Part shown: piece by piece, positions 7,668 through 16,188 of the stretch
Position numbering within the stretch: position 1 is the first letter of the stretch
How the letters are laid out: each line of letters starts with the position of its first letter
Source of the DNA: Eutreptiella sp. 'Long Island Sound 2002'
Lineage: Eukaryota; Euglenozoa; Euglenophyceae; Eutreptiales; Eutreptiaceae
Assembly: GCA_964036045.1 (NCBI GenBank)
Contig: OZ038401.1
Span: 35,197,777-35,261,776 of the forward strand
Reading direction: 5' to 3'
Length of the DNA stretch: 64,000 bases
Position numbers and translations under genes: made by a program
The notes under the pieces: generated by a model
Seen by the model: the letters and a program-made list of their open reading frames with translations, nothing else
Database searches by the model: none
What the model was told of the DNA's origin: nothing

Positions 7668-10600
7668 CAGGCATGATCCCCAAATTCCTGATCGACCATT
7701 ACTTGATGTAGGGTCGCTTGTCTCCTCTCCCCTGGATCCGGCAGCGGATCCTTCGGCTGTAGTGGACGAGGTTGGTGTACAGTCCAAGCACAGGGCTCGT
7801 CAGTTTGTCACAAAGCTGTGGGTCTCTGATTGCAAGGGAAATTTCCACCTCGCCACCTGTTTGTGTGATAATGGATCAGAGGTAAATCTCCAATCCAACT
7901 CCTTCTTACCCGACGACTGCGTGTTCGAGTCGCCTCATCCTGTTACCCTCGAGGGAGTTTCTGGACATTCTCTCGCAGGTGGGCAACGCGGTTGTTATAT
8001 ATCAACCCATTTGGTCGCTCAAGACCTTTGGGAAGAGCAAAATGTGGAAGAAGTTGTCCTTAAGGATGACTACTTCTACCGAGCTGACATAAAATATGAC
8101 CTTTATTTGGGGCATCCTTGGCTTCGCAAGAACAGGGTAGCGCCCGTAGGTCATCGTCGTTGTTTTTTGCTGGAGTCAGGTCCTTTGGAGCGTCCCGAAT
8201 TTCGTTTTTTGCACGCAGGGTTTAAAAGTGCAGAAGAATTTTTGAAGCAAAAAGTGACACCAAAATTTGGTGAAGATGTCACCATTGCAGAGGTGAATGG
8301 GAGTGCCGATTACTCCCAAGAGTTAGAATGTCTTCGTAGGGACTCCCAGCCACGACGCCCTTCGCGCTGGCACTCTTCATCCTACAGAGTTGTCGACAAA
8401 TGGCGCGATGCAATTTGTGAATACTTTCATGAACATCATTCTTTTTGGCCTCAGTATGATGCATTTGCTAACCGTACGAACAAGCGCTTTGATAAGCACT
8501 TCAGCGACGCTTGGACCCACAAATGGGACAAGAAGTTGTGGATTAACCCTCCGTTTCACTTAATCCAGCAGGTCATCCACAAAATCAAGCAAGATAAAAC
8601 CCAGGCAATTTTGGTTGTGCCCTTGTGGGACGACAAGCCTTGGTTTCAGGAATTACAGGACATTTGTGTTGATTACATCGAACTTCCCAGGAAGATTAAG
8701 CTGTATGCCAGGGACGACACAGGTCCCCTGCCACAGCGCTCCTGGAGTTCGCTTGCATTCCTGGTGGATGGAAAGCTTTCTGACTCTAATTTTGCTGATT
8801 CTAGTACAGATTCCTGTGTTGGGTCTGAATCTGAGGTTGAGCGTGGTACTGATGATGAATCTATTTTTTCTGATTTTTGTTCGTCAGATACCCAAGGTGA
8901 TTCAACGACCAATGGATCCGCCTCGGCTCCCTCTTCACCAATACGGTCGACATCGAAAAGAATCTTCAGTGCACGGGCGAGGAAAAATCTCCAATCGCGC
9001 CGCAAATTCAGAGTTTTTTATGAAAAACCCCCTGTGGAAGCTTTCATGGATCCTTTCGAGGAGCTGGATCGCGAAGAAAATCTCTGGGATTTCGACACAA
9101 GACCCACCTATCTTCAGGAGGCAGTTGATACGGACCTGTTTAGGGACATCCGTAAGAAGATTCTTCCTGCCAAAGCCGAAGAAGTCGCCAAAGTTTTTTC
9201 GACAGTAATTCCTGGCGATCAGGTGGACACTGAATTGTGTTCGAGGTCAAGAGAAAAGATTTTTGAGGAACGGAAGGAAACAACCCTTTCAGGGAAGTTG
9301 ATCAAAGATCCCCCTGTCCGTGGACAGTTCGGTGAAGCCTTCATCGAGCTTCGTGAAGGGTACAAGGCAAAAAAACAGCGCCCTTATGAAAATCATGGAC
9401 ACAAACATGAGATTCTCAGAAAAATCATTGAGAGAAATCTCAGGGAATTTGGTTGGCTTGAGGGTTGTATGACCAGCGAATGGTGCTGTTCACCCTTCAC
9501 AGTCCCGAAGCCACCGCCTGCAGACCAGAACACCATTGATGGTTGGCGAATGGTTGTTGATTTTCGCAATCTCAACGCCGAAACCAAGGCGGATTCACAC
9601 CCCCTGCCCCTCATTGAGGAGGAAATCGCCAAGAGGGCAAGAGGTCGTTTGTTCTCTGTGCTGGATCTCCGTCACGGCTTTCACCAAATGCCGTTGAGGA
9701 AGGACAGCAGACCTCTCACCTGTATGTGTACGCCATGTGGCCCAGTCCAGTGGACCGTCATGCCCATGGGATTGAAGAACGCCCCCTCATTTTTTCAAAG
9801 AATGATGGAGGATGTGCTGTTCACAACCCATCCTGAGCTTCGTGCCTTCGTGAGTGTGTACATAGATGACATAATCATCGCGACGGAGGGGGAGGGACTG
9901 ACCGAAGCCGAGCTGGTGGCCCTACATGAGAAGCAGCTGAACCAAGTTTTGGATATTCTTGACGCCAATCAGCTGATTTGTGGGCCAAAGAAGGGAAAAT
10001 TATTTTTAAAATCAGTCGAATTTTGTGGTTCTCTCCTAGAGAATGGCACTCGACGACCCAGTCCAGGGAAGCTCGTCGCTATTCAGAAGTGGAAGCGCCC
10101 TGAGACGATCACGGAGTTGCGAGGATTCCTAGGTTGTTGCAATTTTTACCACACTTTTGTGCCGAATTATGCCAAATTTGCTGCCCCCCTCACTGAATTA
10201 TTGAAGGTAGGGAGAGATGCAGGCAAGGCAGGTTCAAAGGTTCGTGTCAAGTGGACTGACGAGTGCGAGGAGGCCTTCCATCACTTGAAGGCAGCCCTCT
10301 GCGAAGTCGCCACGTTGCATGTGCCCCAATTTGACAGACCCTTCTACATTAGAACCGACGCATCTAGGTACGCGATCGGAGCTGTCCTTGAACAGGTTGA
10401 TGAAGCCACCGGCGATCACTACCCTCTTGCATTTTGGTCACGGAAGCTAGCCCCACGCCAAATGCAATGGTCGCCGCGTGAGCAAGAGACTTACGCCATC
10501 ATCTGTGCTTTAAAAAAGTACCAATCGTGGGTTGGCACCAATCGAGTCGAGGTCCTGACGGATCATCGATCTCTGGAGTATTGGGCCACCGAACACATTG

Positions 10601-12816
10601 ATACTGTCGCGAGCCCAGCTGGTCGACGGGCCAGATGGCACGAATTTCTCTCTCTGTTTGACCTCCATGTGTCGTATCTGCCTGGAAAACACAACACGGT
10701 AGCGGATGCTCTGAGCCGATGGGCTTACCCCGCCTCAGAGGGGCTGCAAAGTACCAACATCCATGGTACGGAGCAGGACCGCCATGTAATCATCGAATGG
10801 GATCAGGAAGAAAAGAAACTCATTCGACGTGCATGCATGCAGTGCGCTGTCAAGCAGCACGCATTGCCGTGTCACGACATCACGGCCATCACAGATCCGG
10901 CGCATGCTCACGAGATCTGCACCAAAACGATGAAAGTCGTGGAAAAGGTCACCGATCCCTCTTCAGGGAGTGTGAAACGGTTTGACTACACCCGACGAGT
11001 AAATCGATTTCGGTTGATCGAAGGCATTAAGCGTCGAGATCCGGCCAAAACTCCACCCCAGCCTAAGGATTCCCTGATCATCCGAGACTGGACGTCCGAT
11101 TACCTGCAGGATCCCATGTTTAAAGAGGTCTTTGGAAATCTCAAATCCAAAGATGCTCACAGGGATGGGATTTTTCCTGAGTACTCGTTGGATGGGGGGA
11201 AGCTGTGGATGGAGGGTAAATTGTGTGTGCCAGACGCCCTAGCCCCCCGAGTGTTAAACTGGTGGCACAAATGGGAGTCCCCCCACGCACATGGCCGTCG
11301 ACTGTGGTCGATGATTAAGCATAGGCTGTTTGGATCGAGGCTCTACACTCATTGCATGAAAGTAGCAGCCGGATGTGCCCAATGTGCTGTCTCGACGCCT
11401 CCCAGCGCGAAGAAGCACGGACATCTGAGGCCTCATCCGATTCCGGAGCGTCTCTTTAACAGAGTCACCAGTGATTTCTTCTATCTCGGTGAACTCGATG
11501 ACGAAGAGTGCCATTGGACTAACAAAAAAGTCAATGGTGTGCTCCTTATTCAGTGCCGTCATTCCGGCTACATTCAAGTGTTGCCTTGCAACATTGAGTC
11601 GATGACTGGCAAGGCTGCCGCCAAATGGTGCGCGCAGACCTGGATGGGAGGCTGGGACGTCCCATCCGAGGTGGTCACGGACTCAGGCAAAGAGTACACC
11701 TCCGAATGGTGGAGAGAATTGTGTGCTCGCCTTGGAATCCACCACCTCAGGTGTGAAATCCACTCGCATCGAGCGCTGCCTGGCGAAAGAGCCGGCCGCT
11801 CTGTTATAAATATGCTTCGTAAGGAGCTCGCGAGTGAGAAGGATTTCCACTGGCTTGAAGTTCTCTTCGCATTGCTTCGCCGTTACCACAACACGCCTTT
11901 GTATCATGGCCTTTCTCCAAATGAAATTGTCTTTGGACGAAAGAAGTGTTGGTGGAACATGCCGTTGAATAATCCTCGCCCCTGTAAGGATGCTTCGCTG
12001 TTTTTGGACGAAGTCCAACGAGCAGACAAATCTGTGTCGAAATTAATCGAAAAGCATCAAGCTGACTGGCTTTGGGTTCAAAATCAAGGTCGAAAAAACC
12101 CCCACAATTTTGAAGTCGATGATCGAGTTTGGCTTCGAAAATCCGAAACCACCCTGGACGGAGATGACAAGCTTCTTCCCTTGTGGGAGGGGCCATTCGC
12201 TGTTACAGCGCGTCTTGGGGAGAACAGGTGGAGGATTCGTGTGGATGTCAGCAGGGAAATTGACGTTTCGGGTGATCGCCTCAAGAGAGAGATCCCCTCC
12301 CCCAAGGATCGAGTTAAACCCCTTTTTTGGACTGCAAAACACTTGTCTGATCGGGTAATCGAAGGGGGAAAGTACGAACTCAAGAGGATTGTTGAAGCAA
12401 GACGTGACGCCAAGGGCGAATGGGAATTTCTGTGTGAGTGGAGGGGCTTTGATTCCAGTCACAACAACTGGGAACCAGCCCAATCTTTTGTCCATGGGTA
12501 CACCAAGGGGTTCATTGACTTCCTCAAGAAGCAGCCCGAAATTGGAGTACTCCTGACAGATTGTTTGTCGAAACCAGACAGACAAGTGGAGAGCGACGGA
12601 AAACGACCTGTGGTGAATCGAGATCCAGCCTTTTACGGCCCTCAGCAACCACATTCCAGGGCTGATCCGTCGATCCCCCCTCCTGTGGTCAGGCCAGCCC
12701 AGGAGCCACATGAGGACCAAGCTTCGAGTTCGGCCGCTGATTTGCAGCGCCCAAGCCGTACAAGGGCCAGGCCAGACAGGTTGGTGGTCACATGCATTCG
12801 TGCTTGGCCGAATTGA
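7633..12816 (+). CDS. pol: Pol polyprotein, read from gag through UAG
   Basis: Enzymes for reverse transcription and integration, expressed as a Gag-Pol extension. Residues are counted from codon 7762. Protease: D36-N-G-S (unusual N for S/T) and YDLYLGHPWL. Residues 200-337 form a Dam/DIRS-type module with YDAFANR (232), WINPPF (260-265) and LVVPLWDDKPW. An acidic Ser/Asp linker follows. RT: catalytic YIDD at 700-703. RNase H: D866, E909, D934, D982. Integrase: zinc-binding His residues and C1205-x2-C1208, catalytic D1238, D1307, E1342, and a GPF motif. Chromodomain about 1538-1592 with Y1538, W1560 and F1563 in aromatic-cage positions, expected to bind methylated histone H3. No in-frame AUG occurs before codon 429 (nt 9046), beyond the protease, so independent initiation would lose it. 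Stop is TGA. Confidence 0.92.
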   Translation, partial: GSHENRPSPGDFRHDPQIPDRPLLDVGSLVSSPLDPAADPSAVVDEVGVQSKHRARQFVTKLWVSDCKGNFHLATCLCDNGSEVNLQSNSFLPDDCVFESPHPVTLEGVSGHSLAGGQRGCYISTHLVAQDLWEEQNVEEVVLKDDYFYRADIKYDLYLGHPWLRKNRVAPVGHRRCFLLESGPLERPEFRFLHAGFKSAEEFLKQKVTPKFGEDVTIAEVNGSADYSQELECLRRDSQPRRPSRWHSSSYRVVDKWRDAICEYFHEHHSFWPQYDAFANRTNKRFDKHFSDAWTHKWDKKLWINPPFHLIQQVIHKIKQDKTQAILVVPLWDDKPWFQELQDICVDYIELPRKIKLYARDDTGPLPQRSWSSLAFLVDGKLSDSNFADSSTDSCVGSESEVERGTDDESIFSDFCSSDTQGDSTTNGSASAPSSPIRSTSKRIFSARARKNLQSRRKFRVFYEKPPVEAFMDPFEELDREENLWDFDTRPTYLQEAVDTDLFRDIRKKILPAKAEEVAKVFSTVIPGDQVDTELCSRSREKIFEERKETTLSGKLIKDPPVRGQFGEAFIELREGYKAKKQRPYENHGHKHEILRKIIERNLREFGWLEGCMTSEWCCSPFTVPKPPPADQNTIDGWRMVVDFRNLNAETKADSHPLPLIEEEIAKRARGRLFSVLDLRHGFHQMPLRKDSRPLTCMCTPCGPVQWTVMPMGLKNAPSFFQRMMEDVLFTTHPELRAFVSVYIDDIIIATEGEGLTEAELVALHEKQLNQVLDILDANQLICGPKKGKLFLKSVEFCGSLLENGTRRPSPGKLVAIQKWKRPETITELRGFLGCCNFYHTFVPNYAKFAAPLTELLKVGRDAGKAGSKVRVKWTDECEEAFHHLKAALCEVATLHVPQFDRPFYIRTDASRYAIGAVLEQVDEATGDHYPLAFWSRKLAPRQMQWSPREQETYAIICALKKYQSWVGTNRVEVLTDHRSLEYWATEHIDTVASPAGRRARWHEFLSLFDLHVSYLPGKHNTVADALSRWAYPASEGLQSTNIHGTEQDRHVIIEWDQEEKKLIRRACMQCAVKQHALPCHDITAITDPAHAHEICTKTMKVVEKVTDPSSGSVKRFDYTRRVNRFRLIEGIKRRDPAKTPPQPKDSLIIRDWTSDYLQDPMFKEVFGNLKSKDAHRDGIFPEYSLDGGKLWMEGKLCVPDALAPRVLNWWHKWESPHAHGRRLWSMIKHRLFGSRLYTHCMKVAAGCAQCAVSTPPSAKKHGHLRPHPIPERLFNRVTSDFFYLGELDDEECHWTNKKVNGVLLIQCRHSGYIQVLPCNIESMTGKAAAKWCAQTWMGGWDVPSEVVTDSGKEYTSEWWRELCARLGIHHLRCEIHSHRALPGERAGRSVINMLRKELASEKDFHWLEVLFALLRRYHNTPLYHGLSPNEIVFGRKKCWWNMPLNNPRPCKDASLFLDEVQRADKSVSKLIEKHQADWLWVQNQGRKNPHNFEVDDRVWLRKSETTLDGDDKLLPLWEGPFAVTARLGENRWRIRVDVSREIDVSGDRLKREIPSPKDRVKPLFWTAKHLSDRVIEGGKYELKRIVEARRDAKGEWEFLCEWRGFDSSHNNWEPAQSFVHGYTKGFIDFLKKQPEIGVLLTDCLSKPDRQVESDGKRPVVNRDPAFYGPQQPHSRADPSIPPPVVRPAQEPHEDQASSSAADLQRPSRTRARPDRLVVTCIRAWPN

Positions 12817-14430
12817 GGAAGCCATCCTACCGCATTCTGCTCAATCCACTGTTCATTCTTTCTGTTTATGTCATGATGTGGAGAACTGCGAATGTTTGAT
12901 AATCTGACGTCAATCAACTTTTCTTTGGTCTCCGTTCGGCAGACAAGGCGTAGATACGCTGACGGAGTGTGCTGCCGTGTTCAGAAAACACCAAACTCAG
13001 GCTTAATTCAGGCAGATTCGGGGTAATCTTGTCTCTGTTGGTCTGTGTATCTTTGGAATTTGGCTACTCGTGCAGATGGAAGCAAGTGTACATAATCAGA
13101 ACACCGGCCGGTGACATGCACCCCTACAGGTACCCCCTGTAGTACTGGCTGCACCAGATGCGACGCCAGGAACTCAGATCTCACCTTCATTTGCTGTGAT
13201 GCTGACGCCAAAGTCCAGATTCAGATCCAGGATCCTCAAATTTACCTTGAATTTCTCAGGTTTGTCCATCATTCTGCCACTGTTGTACGAAACCCAGACG
13301 TCAATTGTTCAGACAATCTTCATCTAGGAGCTCTAGGGACTTCGAACAGCAACCTCTGAAGTCCGTAAGCTTCGTTGTATTTTTGGCACACGCCAATGTG
13401 AGCTCAATTCGACCAGAAACTGTCGAGAATGGTGAATCCAAGTGTCTTGTGGGATTTCAACGAAAGATTGGCCTTGTCCAAGTCGATTGACACCACCGCC
13501 ACTGTACATTCGGTGTCTCTCAGTTATATACTGTCAGTAAAGCGCCTTCAGTGAACCTTCGGCGCGTTACATGCCAAGGATCCAGGGCCAGCATGTCCCA
13601 TCATGATGCCTCATCACATGATCCACATTTTGATAGAATCTGTTAGATGCTCGCGAACCAACGTGCCGGAAAGCACAATTGAGCTGAATAAACGACAATA
13701 TATATTTACTTTAGTCTAAACGAAGGTGTTGGTAGTTTCAGTTGTACACATTCCGCTTCATTTCACCTTCATCTCAGGGAATTTACTCATGTTAGGACAA
13801 TTTAGATTGATTTCCTTGTCATCTCCCATCATTCCTCGAAGATCTGTTGACGGCTTTGCCTAACTTCGTTGACGCTTATGATCTTCTGTGCACATAGGGT
13901 CTGTAGACTACATGTGTATTTGTTTAACCGCACTGTGATTGCTTAATTCCCTTCATCTCTGCCTGAATCTTGTGATCATCCGCCTGATGCGCCAAATCTG
14001 AGTCACATGCTGTACTTTTCAGAACGACAAAAGCGGGATAACACGATGTAGAGTTCGGCGAGGACACCGTAGCGTGCCCGCGACAGCGAAACTGTGCCAG
14101 AGCGCTGAGATGTCACTCCAATTCTTAATCCCCCCACTCAATCCATCAATAATCTACCTCATTCTCAACCAATGCATGGTTTGGTATCGATTCTCGATAC
14201 GTTTACATGCTTTTTAGCCCGTGACCTAATGTTTTACTGCACGGAGGACTGTTCGTCACTTCTCATTCTGTCTCATTTCAGGTTCATCCAGCCTGATTCA
14301 GTGCCAATTCAGCCCAATTCAGGTCAGATCAAGCAGATTTCGCCTCATCGAGGCTACATTTCTATGTTTTTCTGGGACTTACCCGCACTACGTTCTTCGT
14401 TGACGTAGCGACACACCCCAGTGTGTTTTT
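12817..14430 (+). other. Long 3' noncoding region of the retrotransposon
   Basis: About 1.6 kb between the pol stop and the polypurine tract. It has only short frames (up to 82 codons) and no env-like or chaperone-like ORF. I see no tandem repeats or RNA genes. It could hold packaging or transport signals, or a decayed third gene. Confidence 0.6.
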
Positions 14431-14440
14431 GGAGGGGGAG
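14431..14440 (+). promoter_or_regulatory. Polypurine tract
   Basis: GGAGGGGGAG directly abuts the TG of the 3' LTR, as expected for the plus-strand primer of Ty3/gypsy elements. Confidence 0.9.
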
Positions 14441-14972
14441 TGTAAGTGCGGCTAGCCCCATCTGCTCAGATTTTCAGACATTCTGCCCAGATTGGCTACA
14501 TTTTGGTCATTTTCTTTGCTTCGGCGGAATTGCCGCCTCGCAGCTCAGTCACAGGATATTTCCTATATATTTCTGATATGCCGGATTTGATTCCGCGGTC
14601 CATTTCCCGTAAATCCGCCGCATTCCGCTATTTTAGCTGGAATCGCCATTTGCCGTTGACGCGCGCTCGCGGCCCAGATCGGCCAGACAATTTTACATAA
14701 ATGGATTATTTAAATTCATTCGGACAGGTTTGGACACTCAGATGTATTTAGAATAATTCCCCTCAATTTTCTTCATAGACTGGGATTTTCTGCCGGACCA
14801 CAATCAGCATGGACCTTGCTTCTGTTGTCGCTGCTCTCGCCTCCGTTGGTGTCCGTGTCTCTGGTTCCAACCCCAATAACAACATCCAGGGAGACTCCTC
14901 GCGTGCCTGCCCCACTGGTCTTGCCGGCCCCGAGCCCTCCGGCACCCACATCGACCCAGGGCAGCACTTTCA
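14441..14972 (+). repeat. 3' LTR (532 bp)
   Basis: Differs from the 5' LTR at two positions. It repeats the Gag start codon at 14809; from there the frame runs out of the element into flanking DNA and stops at 15151-15153 (114 codons), so a transcript from this LTR could encode a short Gag-host fusion. Confidence 0.97.
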
Positions 14973-14977
14973 ACATA
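14973..14977 (+). other. Target-site duplication, 3' copy (ACATA)
   Basis: Matches 4233-4237 and the single copy in the empty site at 19658-19662. Confidence 0.95.
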
Positions 14978-15439
14978 TAGGCATAAAACAATTTCCTAAA
15001 ATCTTCCAAGTTTTCGGGCACAAAAACATGGGAACACATTCTGTGTCTGTGGCCTACACTGTGCAGCCTGACCCACCACCCTGGACTCTCCCTGAACAAG
15101 GGATCTCCAGGGGGCGGGAGCCCATTCACAAGGGCCAGGCATTGCTGGGGTAGACATATAGGCATGCTATTGAGGTATGGAGGACAACATTCATGTGTGT
15201 TGCATGGCAATACATTCATTTGGAACGCAAACTCAGGCACATGGGACCGAACCCAAGCCCAAGGCAACCCTGGCCCCAAGGATGGTTGTTTTCAATGATA
15301 GTCGGCAACCCAAGGCACCCTCCCAGGGCAACGTCGATGCATTATCATGGAGCCTGACAGCATGAGTGTGACCTCCTAGGTGTCCTCTAGAGGTTCATAA
15401 ACCTCAAGCTGAAGAGATGGCCCACAAAGACAGGAGACA

Positions 15440-15466
15440 ATGGGGTGGGGTGGGGTGGGGGGGGGG
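15440..15466 (+). other. G-rich tract, potential G-quadruplex
   Basis: Four or more G4 runs (GGGGTGGGGTGGGG then a G run) lie about 220 bp upstream of the 5S gene. The same tract is present before 5S copy B (about 20126) and in a 5S-less relative at about 40533. Confidence 0.7.
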
Positions 15467-15684
15467 CATGCGCGCAGTTGAGGCCGCGGTCACATTTTCT
15501 CGGCCCATTTGCGCGTGCTTCTTCATTACTTGGGCCCTGGTTCCCTGTTTGCAGGGTATCTTTGTCTGATTGTGCCCCATGTGCGGCTCTTAACGGCCAA
15601 ATCTGTTCGTTGCTGGCCCGTTCGGACGCGGTCCACCCCCCTCCCTCCCCCTGCCCGCAAATCGGGCGTCCGCGCAGCACTAAT

Positions 15685-15801
15685 GCGTACGGCCATACTA
15701 CTGGGAATACACCTGAACCCGCCGATTTCAGCAGTTAAGCCTGGTCAGGCCCAGTTAGTACTGAGGTGGGAGACCACTTGGGAACACTGGGTGCTGTACG
15801 C
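15685..15801 (+). rRNA. 5S ribosomal RNA gene, copy A
   Basis: A 117-bp match to the eukaryotic 5S consensus: starts GCGTACGGCCATAC and ends GGGTGCTGTACGC, with the ends pairing as helix I (GCGTAC/GTACGC). The internal promoter strings AGTTAAGCCTGGTC and GTTAGTACTGAGGTGGGAGA resemble the A box and C box bound by TFIIIA. The length from GGCCATAC to GTTAGTACT is within a base of the human gene. It is followed at once by a T run. It is dispersed in a subtelomeric duplication rather than in a dedicated array. Copy B at 20370-20486 is identical as far as I can read. Confidence 0.93.
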
Positions 15802-15807
15802 TTTTTT
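15802..15807 (+). terminator. RNA polymerase III terminator (T6)
   Basis: Six T residues directly after the mature 5S end, the standard pol III termination signal. Confidence 0.85.
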
Positions 15808-15972
15808 ATTGCCCCTTCTCAGGCACCCCCCCGCGGTGCACCCCACGTCCCCCCTCCAATCAGCTTCCTCCCCTCCCTCCCAACCTGGTGCACACATGGC
15901 GCATGTGCCACTGCGTGCCGCCATGCTCCCGGCGGCCCCCTCCCACGCCAACCCGCCGCCCGCGCAGTCTTG

Positions 15973-16102
15973 AGCTCATTTCAGGATATGGGTGACTCGG
16001 TAGGATCTGCCCGTTCCTAGACAGGCAGATCCTACCGAGTCTGGTTAGGAACGGGCAGAGCCTACCGAGTCGGTAATAGTCACCCATATCCTAAAATGAG
16101 CT
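15973..16102. repeat. Fold-back hairpin element, copy A
   Basis: Outer arms AGCTCATTTCAGGATATGGG / reverse complement match at 24 of 25 positions. An inner hairpin, ACTCGGTAGGATCTGCC (15995-16011) and its exact complement (16024-16040), offers an alternative fold. A second copy is at 20658-20787 and a diverged one near 50975-51060. It resembles a fold-back or MITE-like element, but no target duplication is apparent. It lies 170 bp after the 5S gene. Confidence 0.8.
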
Positions 16103-16188
16103 ATTGACACAGTAACCCCAACCTATTTCGGAGTCGCTGAGTCCAAAACGTCACTCATTTTGCGAATCCCAGACAGTGGCGTCGAGCT

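Larger units (their letters stand above)
4238..14972 (+). mobile_element. Complete Ty3/gypsy chromovirus (LTR retrotransposon), 10,735 bp
   Basis: Two 532-bp LTRs with TG...CA ends flank a PBS, gag, an in-frame UAG, pol and a polypurine tract, bounded by a 5-bp target duplication. I count two LTR differences (A/T in GGAWATTTCC and T/G in GACAKTTTGG), so about 0.4% divergence and a recent insertion. Domain order protease, RT, RNase H, integrase, chromodomain defines the chromovirus branch of Ty3/gypsy. Both reading frames are open, so the copy may be autonomous. It lies in copy A of a segmental duplication; copy B preserves the empty site. Unusual points are the Gag start in the LTR, the translated PBS, the UAG between gag and pol and an extra domain in Pol. 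Confidence 0.97.
14973..15684 (+). repeat. Segmental duplication copy A, right part upstream of 5S
   Basis: Matches 19658-20369 at an offset of 4685 bp. Within it, 15285-15427 is an isolated, partly matching ~203-bp satellite monomer (GTCGGCAACCCAAGGCACCC through CCTCTAGAGGTTCATAAACC). The direct repeat GGGGTAGACATATAGGCAT occurs on both sides of a 162-bp segment. Confidence 0.85.

Noticed and set aside
7762-7764. GTG as a separate start for pol
   Set aside because: Eukaryotic initiation at GUG is unlikely; the frame is open from the gag UAG, and readthrough from gag explains the protease expression better.
12110-12358. Overlapping frames inside gag and pol on both strands
   Set aside because: They are shadows of the conserved polyprotein frame and have no domains.
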